Positions 9,740 through 18,793 of a DNA stretch of 64,000 nt are shown here, piece after piece (position 1 is the stretch's first letter; every line of letters begins with the position of its first letter). Under the pieces are notes generated by a model. It saw only the letters and a list, made by a program, of their open reading frames with translations. It was not told where the DNA came from and did not search any database. The position numbers were made by a program, and so were the translations under genes. The DNA comes from Arenicella xantha (GTDB taxonomy: Bacteria; Pseudomonadota; Gammaproteobacteria; Arenicellales; Arenicellaceae): positions 124,001 through 188,000 of the forward strand of contig NZ_QNRT01000004.1 of the NCBI RefSeq assembly GCF_003315245.1, in the 5' to 3' direction.

Positions 9740-12700
9740 ATGTCTGACTCGGCTAAGCGGTTTGCAGTATATAGCGTGGGCGCAAGCCTGCCAGGGTTTA
9801 CCGCTACAGATGTAGCGAGGCACATCGCCCACAATACCAGTCGAACACCCGCATCGATTCAAGCCCGCCTTCTTAGTGGGCGCGCGCAACGCGTAAAAAG
9901 TTTCCCAACTCTCGAAAAAGCGGAAGTCGTGTGCCAGCGCCTGCGATCGATTGGGTTGGACGCTGTGATTCGAGAGTTGTTGGTGGAATCAGAGCTCAGT
10001 GAACACGCCTCTTTTATTATTCCGAATACCGATTCGCCTCTGATCTTGTCAGACTCATCGTCACCGCCAAGTTCAGACTCGCTACCAATGCATCGTGACG
10101 AGGTGCAATCATCAGCGCCGAAAAAATCATCGCGCAAAGGGCTTTACCTAACTGTTGGTATTGTTGCGCTTGCCGCTATTGGTGTGTTTGGCGCGATGTA
10201 TTGGTGGTTTAATCCACCTCTCTCTCGATTGGCCAGTGAGGCGGAGCGAGCCATGTTCGATAATGGCGAACCGGGCTTGGTGATCGCCGCAAATCTTGAT
10301 CAAATACGCAAACTTGCTAATTTTGCTGATGCCGACGCGGTGCCGATCACGACATACATGTCGAGTAACAATACCTTACTCGGTACGCTAGCGGGTTCCA
10401 AGCAATTATTTGAGAGTAGCAATCACCTTACCGTGCGAATTAGCGCTGATCAGTCGCGCTCCGCAGCGGATGCTGCATCCAAGTCCAAGGTGATGGCAAT
10501 TGTCAGTGGTGAATTCATTGAATCCGATGTTATATCTGTCTTAGAAAAATTTTACAGCGTAGAGAAGGCCGGCGATAAAACGTATCAACTTAGTCGAACT
10601 AAGGAGTTATTTGAGGGCAATATATGTCCAATTGATCCAAGTTTGTCGAGCACGGCCGAGACTCGCGTTATTCGGTTTTCTGGTGAGCATTTATTAATTG
10701 CTGACGATGTATCGGCGTTAGCCAGCCTTAATTCGTCGCTGGATAGTCCGGGTTCTGCTAGCGCTGCGGCTTACTCGTCTTGGGAAGCTTATCGAGGAAC
10801 CGCGCTGATAGCAGCCCAAATGAGTAATTTTGCTGCGCTTCGTGATGACTTAGCTTCGCGAATGTTGCTCGGCGCATTAGGCGATCCGAAGAGCGTAGAG
10901 CAAATCGGAGTGCGAGTTGATTCCGCTCCACTATCTCGTGGTATAGCGGTTTCGTTAGATGTGATTAGCCCGAATAATTCAATGCTAGATGAATCAGTGC
11001 AAACAATTCAACAAAGCATCGCCGAAAAACGTACTCAATACAGTCAGTCTCATCCGTCGGCAGTGGCGCTTTTATCACGTTTCGAGGTAGAGGCTGATAC
11101 TGGCATGCATTTGCGATTGACATTGGATTCAGGGCTACTTGCTGAGGCGAACTCGCTGTTTAGTGAACTAGGCTCGATGGTGTTTGGCGGAGGGGCGCTA
11201 ACCATGGGCTCGCCTTCGGAAGAATCACTAATGGAAGCGGTTTGGGATTTCTCACAGAATCAGCAATTTGTCGAAGAAAATCCCTTTCAGTTGGGTTCTT
11301 TCGATAAGTACCTGCCGGCCACTAAGCAAGGTGGTCAAGCGGTGTTTGTGGGCGGAGTTGGACTCAAACCGATTAATTCATTTGCAAGCGACGCATGGGC
11401 CGAAGATCTAGCGCTGCAACTTGAGTTAGTAGCCAAGCGCATGGGGCCTGTTTTGCCTGCTGGTCAAACGTTTGAAGGTGACGTTAGCGACTCTGGGATG
11501 GAATATTCTTTGCAGCTTAAGGACGTGCTCAATAAGCAAGGTCAGTCGATACTACGTGATGAACACTGTCTAAGAGGGGCGGCGTTTGGCGGGCGAAATC
11601 ATGAACTGGCAGAGAGTCATCAATACCAAGCCGGGGTATTCGAGGTGCGCAAATCCGTGCGTTTGACGTCAGGTACACAGATCGCAGATATTGGTCAAAT
11701 TCAAGGCCAACTTTCATTTCGGGTGCCCACCGAGGTGCAGTCAACTGTGTTGTCGATGCGGGGCGAGAGAATGTTTGAGTACGAAGGCACGGCATTCCGC
11801 TTGTCTGATATTGAAGGCGGTTCGGTACAGTATTCGATCGATGGCGATGAGTCTAAAATTGTTGCCTTACGTGCCCTAAATGCGGATGGAAACGTGCTGC
11901 GCTCACAGGGCAAGATGACGTTCGGAGACAGTACCGCACAGAGTTTTGCTGGTGCGGTCGACTCGTTGCAAGTTTTCTATAGTGTTAAGACTGATGAGCA
12001 ATTACAGGACTTCGATTTTGATTTTCAGTCGCCAGTCAAAGTGTCTACTGAAAACGTTGCTTATAGTCAGAGCGCTGCGCCAAGCACTGTAGTATTCACG
12101 CCTTCGGATCTTGTGTCGTTAGAAAAGCGGCTAGATATCAACGCCATCACGGCCAAGGATCAAGCATCTATCGAAGATCAATTCAAATGGGCAAAGCTGT
12201 CAATTTCAGGCCAAGGCGAACTTGGTGTTGGCATGGCGAGCACATCATCATCGTTAATTTACTTTTCGCATGATGCCAAAGCTACGTGGAACAAGCAGTT
12301 GTCTGGTAAGGTGATTGTGCCGCATGTACAATCGGTCGCCGCCAATTCCGATTCGGTGTTTTTGGACCTTACGGTTGATGGTGTCGAGCTTACAAACAAC
12401 CCTGTTTCGTTTTCGAAATTCACGGTTAATGGTCAAGTTCGACCAAGTTTGGGGCTGCAAGCTGGTGATTATGATTTAGGCAGTTTCCAAGTGGAGTTGC
12501 CTGATGGAATTGAGCGCTTAAAATCGATCAAAGGTGTGCTTCGCTATGAAATTCCGACCGCGGTATCACAACGACCAATTATCTTTTCGCAAGGTCAAGC
12601 GCCCGCTAGTGTGTTGAAGCTGCTGGGCTATGAGTACGGCTGGAATACCAAGATGCGGTTTCAATTGGCGCATAAAGTGCCAGGCTTGGCTGCGGCATAT

Positions 12701-12868
12701 TTAGAGTTGTCGGACGGCCGGATTGTCAGCGCAAATATTCTTGAAATCAGTCATGATGTTTTAGAGTTTTCGGAGATAGGTGAGCCTCGAAAAATGACTA
12801 TTATGAGCATTGAGTCAACTAAAACCATTGCTGAATCTTTTGAGTTGGCACCTAACTACAGTTATTAA
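9740..12868 (+). CDS. Unrecognised 1042-residue single-span membrane protein between rbfA and truB
   Basis: I do not recognise this protein. Visible parts: an N-terminal cytoplasmic domain (about 1-85) whose alpha/beta pattern and ending (RLRSIGLDAVIRE) resemble ribosomal L7/L12 C-terminal-like domains seen at the ends of some bacterial membrane proteins; a Ser/Pro-rich linker (90-130); one membrane helix (about 134-156, followed by YWWFNPP); and a roughly 880-residue, probably periplasmic region rich in Ser, Ala and beta-strand patterns with no enzyme motif I can see. Topology is therefore N-in, C-out. It has normal codon use, starts 145 bases after rbfA and ends 15 bases before truB, so truB is probably expressed from the same transcript. 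Its presence in this conserved operon is unexpected. Function unknown. Confidence 0.85.
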   Translation: MSDSAKRFAVYSVGASLPGFTATDVARHIAHNTSRTPASIQARLLSGRAQRVKSFPTLEKAEVVCQRLRSIGLDAVIRELLVESELSEHASFIIPNTDSPLILSDSSSPPSSDSLPMHRDEVQSSAPKKSSRKGLYLTVGIVALAAIGVFGAMYWWFNPPLSRLASEAERAMFDNGEPGLVIAANLDQIRKLANFADADAVPITTYMSSNNTLLGTLAGSKQLFESSNHLTVRISADQSRSAADAASKSKVMAIVSGEFIESDVISVLEKFYSVEKAGDKTYQLSRTKELFEGNICPIDPSLSSTAETRVIRFSGEHLLIADDVSALASLNSSLDSPGSASAAAYSSWEAYRGTALIAAQMSNFAALRDDLASRMLLGALGDPKSVEQIGVRVDSAPLSRGIAVSLDVISPNNSMLDESVQTIQQSIAEKRTQYSQSHPSAVALLSRFEVEADTGMHLRLTLDSGLLAEANSLFSELGSMVFGGGALTMGSPSEESLMEAVWDFSQNQQFVEENPFQLGSFDKYLPATKQGGQAVFVGGVGLKPINSFASDAWAEDLALQLELVAKRMGPVLPAGQTFEGDVSDSGMEYSLQLKDVLNKQGQSILRDEHCLRGAAFGGRNHELAESHQYQAGVFEVRKSVRLTSGTQIADIGQIQGQLSFRVPTEVQSTVLSMRGERMFEYEGTAFRLSDIEGGSVQYSIDGDESKIVALRALNADGNVLRSQGKMTFGDSTAQSFAGAVDSLQVFYSVKTDEQLQDFDFDFQSPVKVSTENVAYSQSAAPSTVVFTPSDLVSLEKRLDINAITAKDQASIEDQFKWAKLSISGQGELGVGMASTSSSLIYFSHDAKATWNKQLSGKVIVPHVQSVAANSDSVFLDLTVDGVELTNNPVSFSKFTVNGQVRPSLGLQAGDYDLGSFQVELPDGIERLKSIKGVLRYEIPTAVSQRPIIFSQGQAPASVLKLLGYEYGWNTKMRFQLAHKVPGLAAAYLELSDGRIVSANILEISHDVLEFSEIGEPRKMTIMSIESTKTIAESFELAPNYSY

Positions 12869-12883
12869 GGACAGAACAAAATA

Positions 12884-13786
12884 ATGAAGAAGGCGCAGTA
12901 CCGTTCGATAAAACTGGATTTGCATGGCGTTATCCTGTTGGATAAACCCACTGGAATGAGCTCAAATAAAGCTCTCCAGCAAGTCAAAGGTCAGTTTCAT
13001 GCCCGCAAAGCTGGGCATACTGGAAGCCTTGATCCCCTCGCGACTGGTTTGTTACCGATTTGTTTTGGGCAAGCCACTAAAGTGGCTGAGTATTTTTTGA
13101 ATTCTCATAAAAAGTATTCTACGGTCATTCGCTTAGGGCAAACTACCGACACGCTAGATGCGGATGGAGAGTTGCTTGAAACTCGGTCTGTGGATTTCTC
13201 TGATCAGCAGCTTGATGATGCACTAGAGCAATTTCGCGGCCCGATACAGCAGGTGCCACCGATGTTTAGCGCACTAAAGAAAAACGGTCAGCCGCTGTAT
13301 AAACTGGCGCGTAAGGGCGAGATTGTAGAGCGCGCACCGCGTGACATGACGGTGCATAGTTTGTTGGCTGAGCGTATCGACGAAGCGCACCTAAAACTCG
13401 ACGTTCATTGCTCCAGCGGGTTTTATATTCGATCGCTAGCTCATGACTTAGGACAGGTGCTAGGTTGCGGTGCGCATGTTAAGACGTTACGACGTACTCA
13501 CATTAAAAGCATTTCAGTGGAAGACGCTCTATCGTTAGATGATATTAACGAGGCGACGCTGGAGTCCGTTCTATTGCCGATAGATTCGTTGCTCCAAGGC
13601 TTTCCGCAATTGGAAATATCTGACTCACAGGCGACTAGCTTGTTGGAAGGTCGAATGACCAATGCCGGTGGCTTGAAAACCGATGGTATTGCTCGGTTGT
13701 ACCGACAAAATGGCGAGCTATTTGGCGTCGGTGAGGTTCTGCCAAGTGGTGTTCTTAAATCCCATAAAAAGTTTGTAACTAGCTAA
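12884..13786 (+). CDS. truB: tRNA pseudouridine(55) synthase TruB
   Basis: TruB isomerises U55 in the T-loop of tRNAs to pseudouridine. The 300-residue protein has the expected motifs: GVILLDKPTGMSSN at the N-terminus, the catalytic loop HTGSLDPLATGLLP with the nucleophilic aspartate at about residue 50, and SGFYIRSLAHDLG. A small PUA-like C-terminal domain follows (about 245-300, GVGEVLPSGVLKSHKKF). ATG 12884 lies 15 bases after the large unknown gene, suggesting co-transcription. Downstream, rpsO has its own leader region. Confidence 0.97.
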   Translation: MKKAQYRSIKLDLHGVILLDKPTGMSSNKALQQVKGQFHARKAGHTGSLDPLATGLLPICFGQATKVAEYFLNSHKKYSTVIRLGQTTDTLDADGELLETRSVDFSDQQLDDALEQFRGPIQQVPPMFSALKKNGQPLYKLARKGEIVERAPRDMTVHSLLAERIDEAHLKLDVHCSSGFYIRSLAHDLGQVLGCGAHVKTLRRTHIKSISVEDALSLDDINEATLESVLLPIDSLLQGFPQLEISDSQATSLLEGRMTNAGGLKTDGIARLYRQNGELFGVGEVLPSGVLKSHKKFVTS

Positions 13787-13999
13787 ATTGGCGGTTCTGT
13801 AATTCAAAATTACCTTTGTGCACCTAAGAGTGATTAGTTTTGGTGTGAAAACCGACATTTTTCAGTAATTTAAGGGTGATTTTTGCTCTTAACGGGTTAG
13901 AATACGCGCCTTGTCGAGTATTGCGCTCGATAAGCTTCTTGCTTCGGTTTCCACCCTTCAGGGAATTGAGGTTCAAAATAATTTGAAGAGGATTAGATT
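13787..13999 (+). promoter_or_regulatory. rpsO upstream region and leader
   Basis: The 213 bases between truB and rpsO are AT-rich at first and contain TAGAAT (near 13898), a -10-like box without a good -35 partner, followed by a hairpin TCGAG/CTCGA (13914-13918 with 13926-13930) and a CCCTTCAGGG palindrome. In E. coli, S15 represses its own mRNA through a leader structure; whether this leader does the same cannot be decided by eye. Confidence 0.35.
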
Positions 14000-14269
14000 A
14001 TGGCATTAACAGCCGCAGACAAAGCTGCCATCGTGGCAGAGTATCAAGTAAAAGAAGGCGATACAGGATCTCCTGAGGTTCAAATCGCATTACAGACAGC
14101 TCGCATTAAAGACTTGTCTCCACACTTCAAAGAGCACATCCACGACCATCACTCGCGCCAAGGCTTATTGCGTTTGGTAAACAGTCGTCGTAAATTGCTC
14201 GACTACTTGAAAAAGAACGATGTTGAACGATATCGTTCACTTATCAAGCGTTTAGGCTTGCGTAAGTAA
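14000..14269 (+). CDS. rpsO: Small ribosomal subunit protein uS15
   Basis: Primary 16S-rRNA-binding protein of the 30S subunit. The 89-residue length is that of the E. coli protein, and the sequence carries the diagnostic blocks [42 protein letters not shown] and the C-terminal [21 protein letters not shown] ribosome-binding site lies 8 bases before the ATG. It is followed by a strong terminator-shaped hairpin and then pnp, the standard gammaproteobacterial order. Confidence 0.98.
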   Translation: MALTAADKAAIVAEYQVKEGDTGSPEVQIALQTARIKDLSPHFKEHIHDHHSRQGLLRLVNSRRKLLDYLKKNDVERYRSLIKRLGLRK

Positions 14270-14283
14270 TAATTGGTTTTGCG

Positions 14284-14317
14284 AGGGCCTTATCAAATGA
14301 TAAGGCCCTTGTTTTTT
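14284..14317 (+). terminator. Rho-independent terminator between rpsO and pnp
   Basis: AGGGCCTTATCA (14284-14295) pairs with TGATAAGGCCCT (14298-14309) and is followed by TGTTTTTT. It is a long, perfect stem directly after rpsO; in E. coli an equivalent terminator lets only part of the transcription reach pnp. Confidence 0.85.
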
Positions 14318-14327
14318 GAGCTGCTTG

Positions 14328-14396
14328 TATTGCGATTTCCGTTTAATGGTCATCGGCATTGAAGTTCAAAAATGGTAGAGAAGCCCAATCGCAATA
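14328..14396 (+). promoter_or_regulatory. pnp 5'-leader long-range stem (autoregulation candidate)
   Basis: TATTGCGATT (14328-14337) and AATCGCAATA (14387-14396) are exact reverse complements separated by 49 bases, just upstream of pnp. A stem of this kind in the pnp leader is cut by RNase III in E. coli, after which PNPase degrades its own message. Position and shape agree, but the sequence alone does not prove RNase III recognition. Confidence 0.5.
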
Positions 14397-14436
14397 GGGC
14401 GTGCGGGGAAGATATAAATTTAATAGGTAATAATGT

Positions 14437-16521
14437 ATGTCAAAGGTAACAAAAACCTTTCAGTTTGGTGAACACGAGTTCAAATTAGAAACCGGCGAGA
14501 TCGCTCGCCAGGCCGATTCGGCCATCATCGCCAGTTGCGGCGATACCACAGTTATGGTCACGGTCGTCAATAAGATTTCCGGTGAGCCTAGAGATTTCAT
14601 GCCCCTAACGATTGATGTCGAAGAACGCACATATGCGGCTGGCAAAATCCCAGGTGGCTTTTTTCGTCGAGAAGGGCGTCCTTCCGAGAAAGCAATTTTG
14701 ACGTGTCGACTAATTGACCGTCCATTGCGTCCGTTATTTCCAAAAGGTTTTGGTTATGATGTGCAAGTTGTCATAACAATCGTATCGATCGACCCTAATA
14801 TCGATACTGAAATCGTTTCTTTGGTCGGTGCCTCAGCGGCGTTGGCGACCTCAGGGATTCCGTTTAATGGCCCAGTAGGCGCTGCTCGAGTTGGTTATAT
14901 CAACGGTGAGTACGTACTTAATCCGACCATGGACCAGCTTGAAGGATCAGATCTTGATCTGGTTGTTGCTGGTACTGAGCACGCAGTGCTAATGGTTGAG
15001 TCTGAAGCTAATATTTTGGCCGAAGAAGTCATGTTAGGCGCGGTGATGTACGGTCATAAAGAGTCGCAAAAAGCGATTGCAGCGATTAAAGAGTTGGCCG
15101 CTGAAGTGGCTAAACCAATGAAAGAATGGACGCCTCCTTCTGAAGATACGTCAGTGACTGCGAAAGTAGCCGAGATCGCTAAATCTGCACTTGAAGAAGC
15201 GTTTTCTACTGCTAGCAAGGTTGAGCGTGTCGCTAAAATTTCGGCAGCACACGGTGATGTTTTATCAGCGTTAGTGAACGAAGACTCAACGGTTGCTGAA
15301 ATCGATGCGGTTAACGCAGCGTTCAAAGGCTTAGAGAAGAGCATTGTTCGTGGCCGCATTATTGCAGGCGAAAAACGTATCGATGGTCGTGATACCACAA
15401 CAGTTCGACCGATTGCCGTTCGTACTGGCGTTTGGCCACGTACACACGGTTCGGCTTTGTTTACGCGTGGTGAGACCCAAGCGGTAGTATCCGCAACGTT
15501 GGGAACTGAGCGTGACGCACAGCGAATTGACGCCTTAGAAGGTGATATCACTGATCGATTTATGTTGCACTACAATTTCCCTCCTTATTCAGTAGGTGAA
15601 ACTGGGCGCGTTGGCTCACCTAAGCGTCGTGAAATCGGTCATGGCCGTTTGGCACGTCGCGGTGTTGCCGCTGTGTTGCCAAGTGCTGAAGAGTTCCCTT
15701 ACGTTATTCGTGTTGTATCGGAAATTACTGAGTCAAATGGCTCTAGTTCAATGGCTTCAGTATGTGGATCATCGCTTGCGATGATGGACGCTGGCATTCC
15801 AATTAAGGCTCCAGTAGCTGGTATTGCGATGGGCTTGATTAAAGAAGGCGATAACTTTGCGGTGCTGACTGATATCTTAGGTGATGAAGATCACTTGGGC
15901 GATATGGACTTCAAAGTAGCTGGTACGCCTGAAGGTATTACCGCGTTGCAAATGGACATTAAGATCGACGGAATTACCGAAGAGATTATGACTCAAGCGT
16001 TGTCACAAGCTAAAGATGCCCGCGTGCATATTTTAGGCGAAATGGCTAAAGTCATATCTGAGCATCGTTCTGAAATGTCAGATCACGCTCCGCGTATTAT
16101 CACGTTCAAGATTAATCCAGATAAGATTCGCGACGTTATTGGTAAAGGTGGAGCGGTTATTCGCGCGTTATGCGAAGAAACCGGTGCGACTATTGATCTA
16201 GAAGACGATGGTACAGTGAATGTGGCATCGGTTGATGGTGCAGCAGGTGCTGAAGCTCGTCGTCGTATTGAAGAGATCACAGCGGATATCGAAGTCGATC
16301 GCGTTTACACTGGTAAAGTGGTCAAGATTATGGAGTTTGGTGCGTTCGTTAACGTATTGCCAGGCAAAGATGGTCTTGTGCATATTTCGCAGATTTCAGA
16401 TGAGCGCGTTGAAAATGTCGCTGATCATTTGAAAGAAGGTGATGAAGTGACAGTTAAAGTCCTTGAAGTAGATCGTCAAGGTCGAGTACGTCTGTCCATG
16501 AAGGCTGTTGATAACGGTTAA
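14437..16521 (+). CDS. pnp: Polyribonucleotide nucleotidyltransferase (PNPase)
   Basis: A phosphorolytic 3'-5' exoribonuclease of the RNA degradosome, releasing nucleoside diphosphates. The 694 residues show two RNase PH domains (about 10-215 and 310-540, with [10 protein letters not shown] and [19 protein letters not shown]), a KH domain with the GxxG loop IGKGGAVIR (about 560-615) and a C-terminal S1 domain (about 620-690, [26 protein letters not shown]). Length is slightly below E. coli PNPase (711). The gene follows rpsO and a leader stem that may mediate autoregulation, and ends at a clear terminator. Confidence 0.98.
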   Translation: MSKVTKTFQFGEHEFKLETGEIARQADSAIIASCGDTTVMVTVVNKISGEPRDFMPLTIDVEERTYAAGKIPGGFFRREGRPSEKAILTCRLIDRPLRPLFPKGFGYDVQVVITIVSIDPNIDTEIVSLVGASAALATSGIPFNGPVGAARVGYINGEYVLNPTMDQLEGSDLDLVVAGTEHAVLMVESEANILAEEVMLGAVMYGHKESQKAIAAIKELAAEVAKPMKEWTPPSEDTSVTAKVAEIAKSALEEAFSTASKVERVAKISAAHGDVLSALVNEDSTVAEIDAVNAAFKGLEKSIVRGRIIAGEKRIDGRDTTTVRPIAVRTGVWPRTHGSALFTRGETQAVVSATLGTERDAQRIDALEGDITDRFMLHYNFPPYSVGETGRVGSPKRREIGHGRLARRGVAAVLPSAEEFPYVIRVVSEITESNGSSSMASVCGSSLAMMDAGIPIKAPVAGIAMGLIKEGDNFAVLTDILGDEDHLGDMDFKVAGTPEGITALQMDIKIDGITEEIMTQALSQAKDARVHILGEMAKVISEHRSEMSDHAPRIITFKINPDKIRDVIGKGGAVIRALCEETGATIDLEDDGTVNVASVDGAAGAEARRRIEEITADIEVDRVYTGKVVKIMEFGAFVNVLPGKDGLVHISQISDERVENVADHLKEGDEVTVKVLEVDRQGRVRLSMKAVDNG

Positions 16522-16620
16522 GCGTTAACAATAACCATCATGAAAATGATGTCAGCCGGGACTAAGTATTGCTAAATTAGCGACTAATTTACCGACTAAG
16601 TCACTGCTGCATCATTGTAG

Positions 16621-16648
16621 AAAAGGCCCGTATTTGCGGGCCTTTTTT
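16621..16648. terminator. Terminator after pnp
   Basis: AAAGGCCCG (16622-16630), loop TATTTG and CGGGCCTTT (16637-16645) followed by more Ts. It ends the pnp transcript; in the opposite direction it could also stop the convergent peptidase gene, though that side has a shorter T-run. Confidence 0.8.
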
Positions 16649-16670
16649 TATGCATTATTAATCTTTTAGC

Positions 16671-18299
16671 CTAATCGTGGTTCAATAATAGCAACTTGAT
16701 TGCACCACTTATGACGACCGGTGGCTTAATGGTTAACACTGAGCCAGCCGAGCAATTATTTTCTAGATTAAGTTCGCCTTCTACGTTGGTTACACACACT
16801 CCAAGCCAGACGAGACCGGACAGCTCAGAACTGCTGATTTCGTTAGTTGAAATGTCGAGCCTGCGGTTGGCCGAAATATCAGCTAATGGTATTGAGCTTA
16901 ATAGCGTATCGGATAGTTCTATTTTTGCATCGCGTGAGGCGAGAAATAGCAGCGTAGCTTGATTGGCCGTCTTAGTCCCTTGATTGTAGACCGTTGCCGA
17001 TACGGAGAATGGCTGCCCGCGCAGTACTTCGTTTGGTGTTACCTTGGCGGACTCAATTTTTAGATCCGCCGTGGGTTGGCTACTAGGAACGCCATTGTTT
17101 CGCAGCGCTGAGCCTGCACATGCTTTCTTGCCAGCATTATCAATCCAGTAATAGCCACAATTAGTATCGTAATCATGTCGACCATCATGCACTTCATTGC
17201 CAGATAGTAAGACACCATCAAGCGACTGGTAGGCACCGTTATATTTCAGGCTAAAGTGTAGGTGAGGTCCTGCTGAATGGCCTCCGTCACACAGCGATTG
17301 GTTAACATTATTCGCATAGTTCGCTAATGCTGAGTTACGTGCGACGGATTGCCCTGAAGTGTAGCGAATATTATCTAGATGATAGTAGCTGGTAGACCAG
17401 CCGGTTGAACTTAGTATTTCAACGAAGCACGATGAATGTCGAATGACTTGGCCCGCGTTGGCCGCCGAAACCCAAATCGATGAAGTGTTTGCGCTCCACG
17501 CTAGCCGCCCTCGTCGAAAATCCAACGACGAACGGGGTCCGGTGTCAGTGCCTGTGAAACTGTGAGTTCCGCCCCATGTTTCCCACGCCTCGCCAATCGG
17601 GTAGGGCAATTGTAATAGAGTTTCACTGGGTACGGTTTTAGCCTGTTGGCGTTCATCGCTCGCTGCCATGCTGGCTATGGATGGTGACGCCGCGAATAGC
17701 TTTGAATATAAGTCCTGTAGCTCAAGCAGTTGTTTATCAACCTGTGCTTTCAAGCTCTCTTTAGATGCTTCACTACTACTTGCGGCCTCATTTTCAGGCA
17801 CGTGAGTGGTCGCTATGTTCTGTGTTTTAAGCACATTTCGTAGCGCTTGGTTGGCTGGGTCGGCTAATCCCTCAGCGAGTGAATGATAATAAGCGTTAGC
17901 CGTTGATGTGGTGATGGATTTAATTAGCGGGGTAAGATCACTCTGCTTGATGGTGCGGTTAGCCTCGTTAGTGGCCCCGGCTTGTTTCGCGCTATTGGTT
18001 TTATTTGATCTCTCGAGCAAAGTGATAATGACCGCTGGGCTGACACTAGAGTGTCCGCTCCAGTGTGAAATGGCCTCAGCGTAGGGGCTCAGATGAGGAA
18101 GGTTAGTGATTAAGTAGTCATTGATGTCGAAGTGCAACATCTGATCCGGCGTGTAGAGGAAGTTGGTTTCTGTAATTTTCGGTTTCGAGGCGCTGGAGTC
18201 GTTGCCGTAGCACACTGGTGCGCAAAATAATAAGACCAATAATAGGCAGGTTGGGACAGGGTTAGTGTTGCTGGTAGACAAAGCTCGTCGATTCTTCAT
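16671..18299 (-). CDS. Secreted LasA-like M23 metallo-endopeptidase with CARDB-like domain
   Basis: Predicted extracellular zinc peptidase of family M23, closest in motif to LasA/staphylolysin, which cuts Gly-Gly bonds in peptidoglycan cross-bridges or elastin. A signal peptide (about 1-32) is followed by a pro-region (about 35-230), then the catalytic domain with H246 and D260 (GGTHSFTG...SSLDF), the general-base H307 (YYHLD) and the HxH pair H346/H348 (GPHLHFS). Cysteines at 291/337 and 381/394 could form disulfides. A CARDB-like beta-sandwich (about 410-525) precedes an unusual hydrophobic tail, VVISGAIKLLLLNHD, resembling tails on two other secreted proteins in this window. It is transcribed towards pnp and divergently from ubiK. 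Possible roles are predation on other bacteria or scavenging. Confidence 0.88.
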   Translation of the reverse strand: MKNRRALSTSNTNPVPTCLLLVLLFCAPVCYGNDSSASKPKITETNFLYTPDQMLHFDINDYLITNLPHLSPYAEAISHWSGHSSVSPAVIITLLERSNKTNSAKQAGATNEANRTIKQSDLTPLIKSITTSTANAYYHSLAEGLADPANQALRNVLKTQNIATTHVPENEAASSSEASKESLKAQVDKQLLELQDLYSKLFAASPSIASMAASDERQQAKTVPSETLLQLPYPIGEAWETWGGTHSFTGTDTGPRSSLDFRRGRLAWSANTSSIWVSAANAGQVIRHSSCFVEILSSTGWSTSYYHLDNIRYTSGQSVARNSALANYANNVNQSLCDGGHSAGPHLHFSLKYNGAYQSLDGVLLSGNEVHDGRHDYDTNCGYYWIDNAGKKACAGSALRNNGVPSSQPTADLKIESAKVTPNEVLRGQPFSVSATVYNQGTKTANQATLLFLASRDAKIELSDTLLSSIPLADISANRRLDISTNEISSSELSGLVWLGVCVTNVEGELNLENNCSAGSVLTIKPPVVISGAIKLLLLNHD

Positions 18300-18458
18300 G
18301 ATTCAATCATAGTGCTTTGAGTATTCTGCTCGCAATCTATCAGCGGCGAAAAACGCAGATTTTAATTCGCCCAAATCGCTAGACGTCGCTGCGCCACAGA
18401 GCGACAATACGCGGCGAAACAGTTTGTTTTTAGACGCCCAATTTCTGGTACCAATCGC

Positions 18459-18713
18459 ATGAATGATATTCCCAACGCTGCTGCCGACATCATCCAACGG
18501 ATTATGCAAACCGCTAAAGCCGCGGTGCCTGACTCCTTAAGCGATGATTTGCGAAAAAACATTAAGGCCGCGATACAAGATGTTATTAGTGACCTCGACG
18601 TTGTTACCCGTGAAGAGTTAGATGTACAAAAAGCGGTGTTAGCCAAAACCCGTGCCAAGGTCGATGAAATGGAGTCGATAATCACAGACTTGGAAAAACG
18701 TCTTAAGCTATAA
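18459..18713 (+). CDS. ubiK: Ubiquinone biosynthesis accessory factor UbiK
   Basis: UbiK (YqiC/BMFP family) is a small cytoplasmic accessory factor of aerobic ubiquinone synthesis that interacts with UbiJ. The 84-residue protein has the family pattern: an amphipathic N-terminal helix, a central VISDLDVVTREELDVQKAVLAKTR motif and a C-terminal coiled coil (about 48-84) that mediates trimerisation. Overlapping antisense frames in this region have no recognisable content. The gene stands alone, divergent from the M23 peptidase gene (160-base gap) and convergent with the glycosyltransferase gene. Confidence 0.93.
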   Translation: MNDIPNAAADIIQRIMQTAKAAVPDSLSDDLRKNIKAAIQDVISDLDVVTREELDVQKAVLAKTRAKVDEMESIITDLEKRLKL

Positions 18714-18733
18714 GCACGACTGGTGCTTTAATT
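18712..18733 (+). terminator. Weak terminator-like hairpin after ubiK
   Basis: AAGCAC (18712-18717), loop GACTG and GTGCTT (18723-18728), followed by a short T/A run. It begins at the ubiK stop codon. The stem is short, so this is tentative. Confidence 0.35.
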
Positions 18734-18793
18734 CTAGGTTCGCTTAACTCGTCGACATTGTACGCAAGCTCTGCGTGTTAATAGCTGGCTGTT

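Noticed and set aside
15054-15551. 165-codon antisense frame in pnp
   Set aside because: PNPase is certain; the antisense translation is low-complexity.
18303-18685. Antisense frames opposite ubiK
   Set aside because: UbiK has the family sequence on the plus strand; the antisense translations show no coherent domain.
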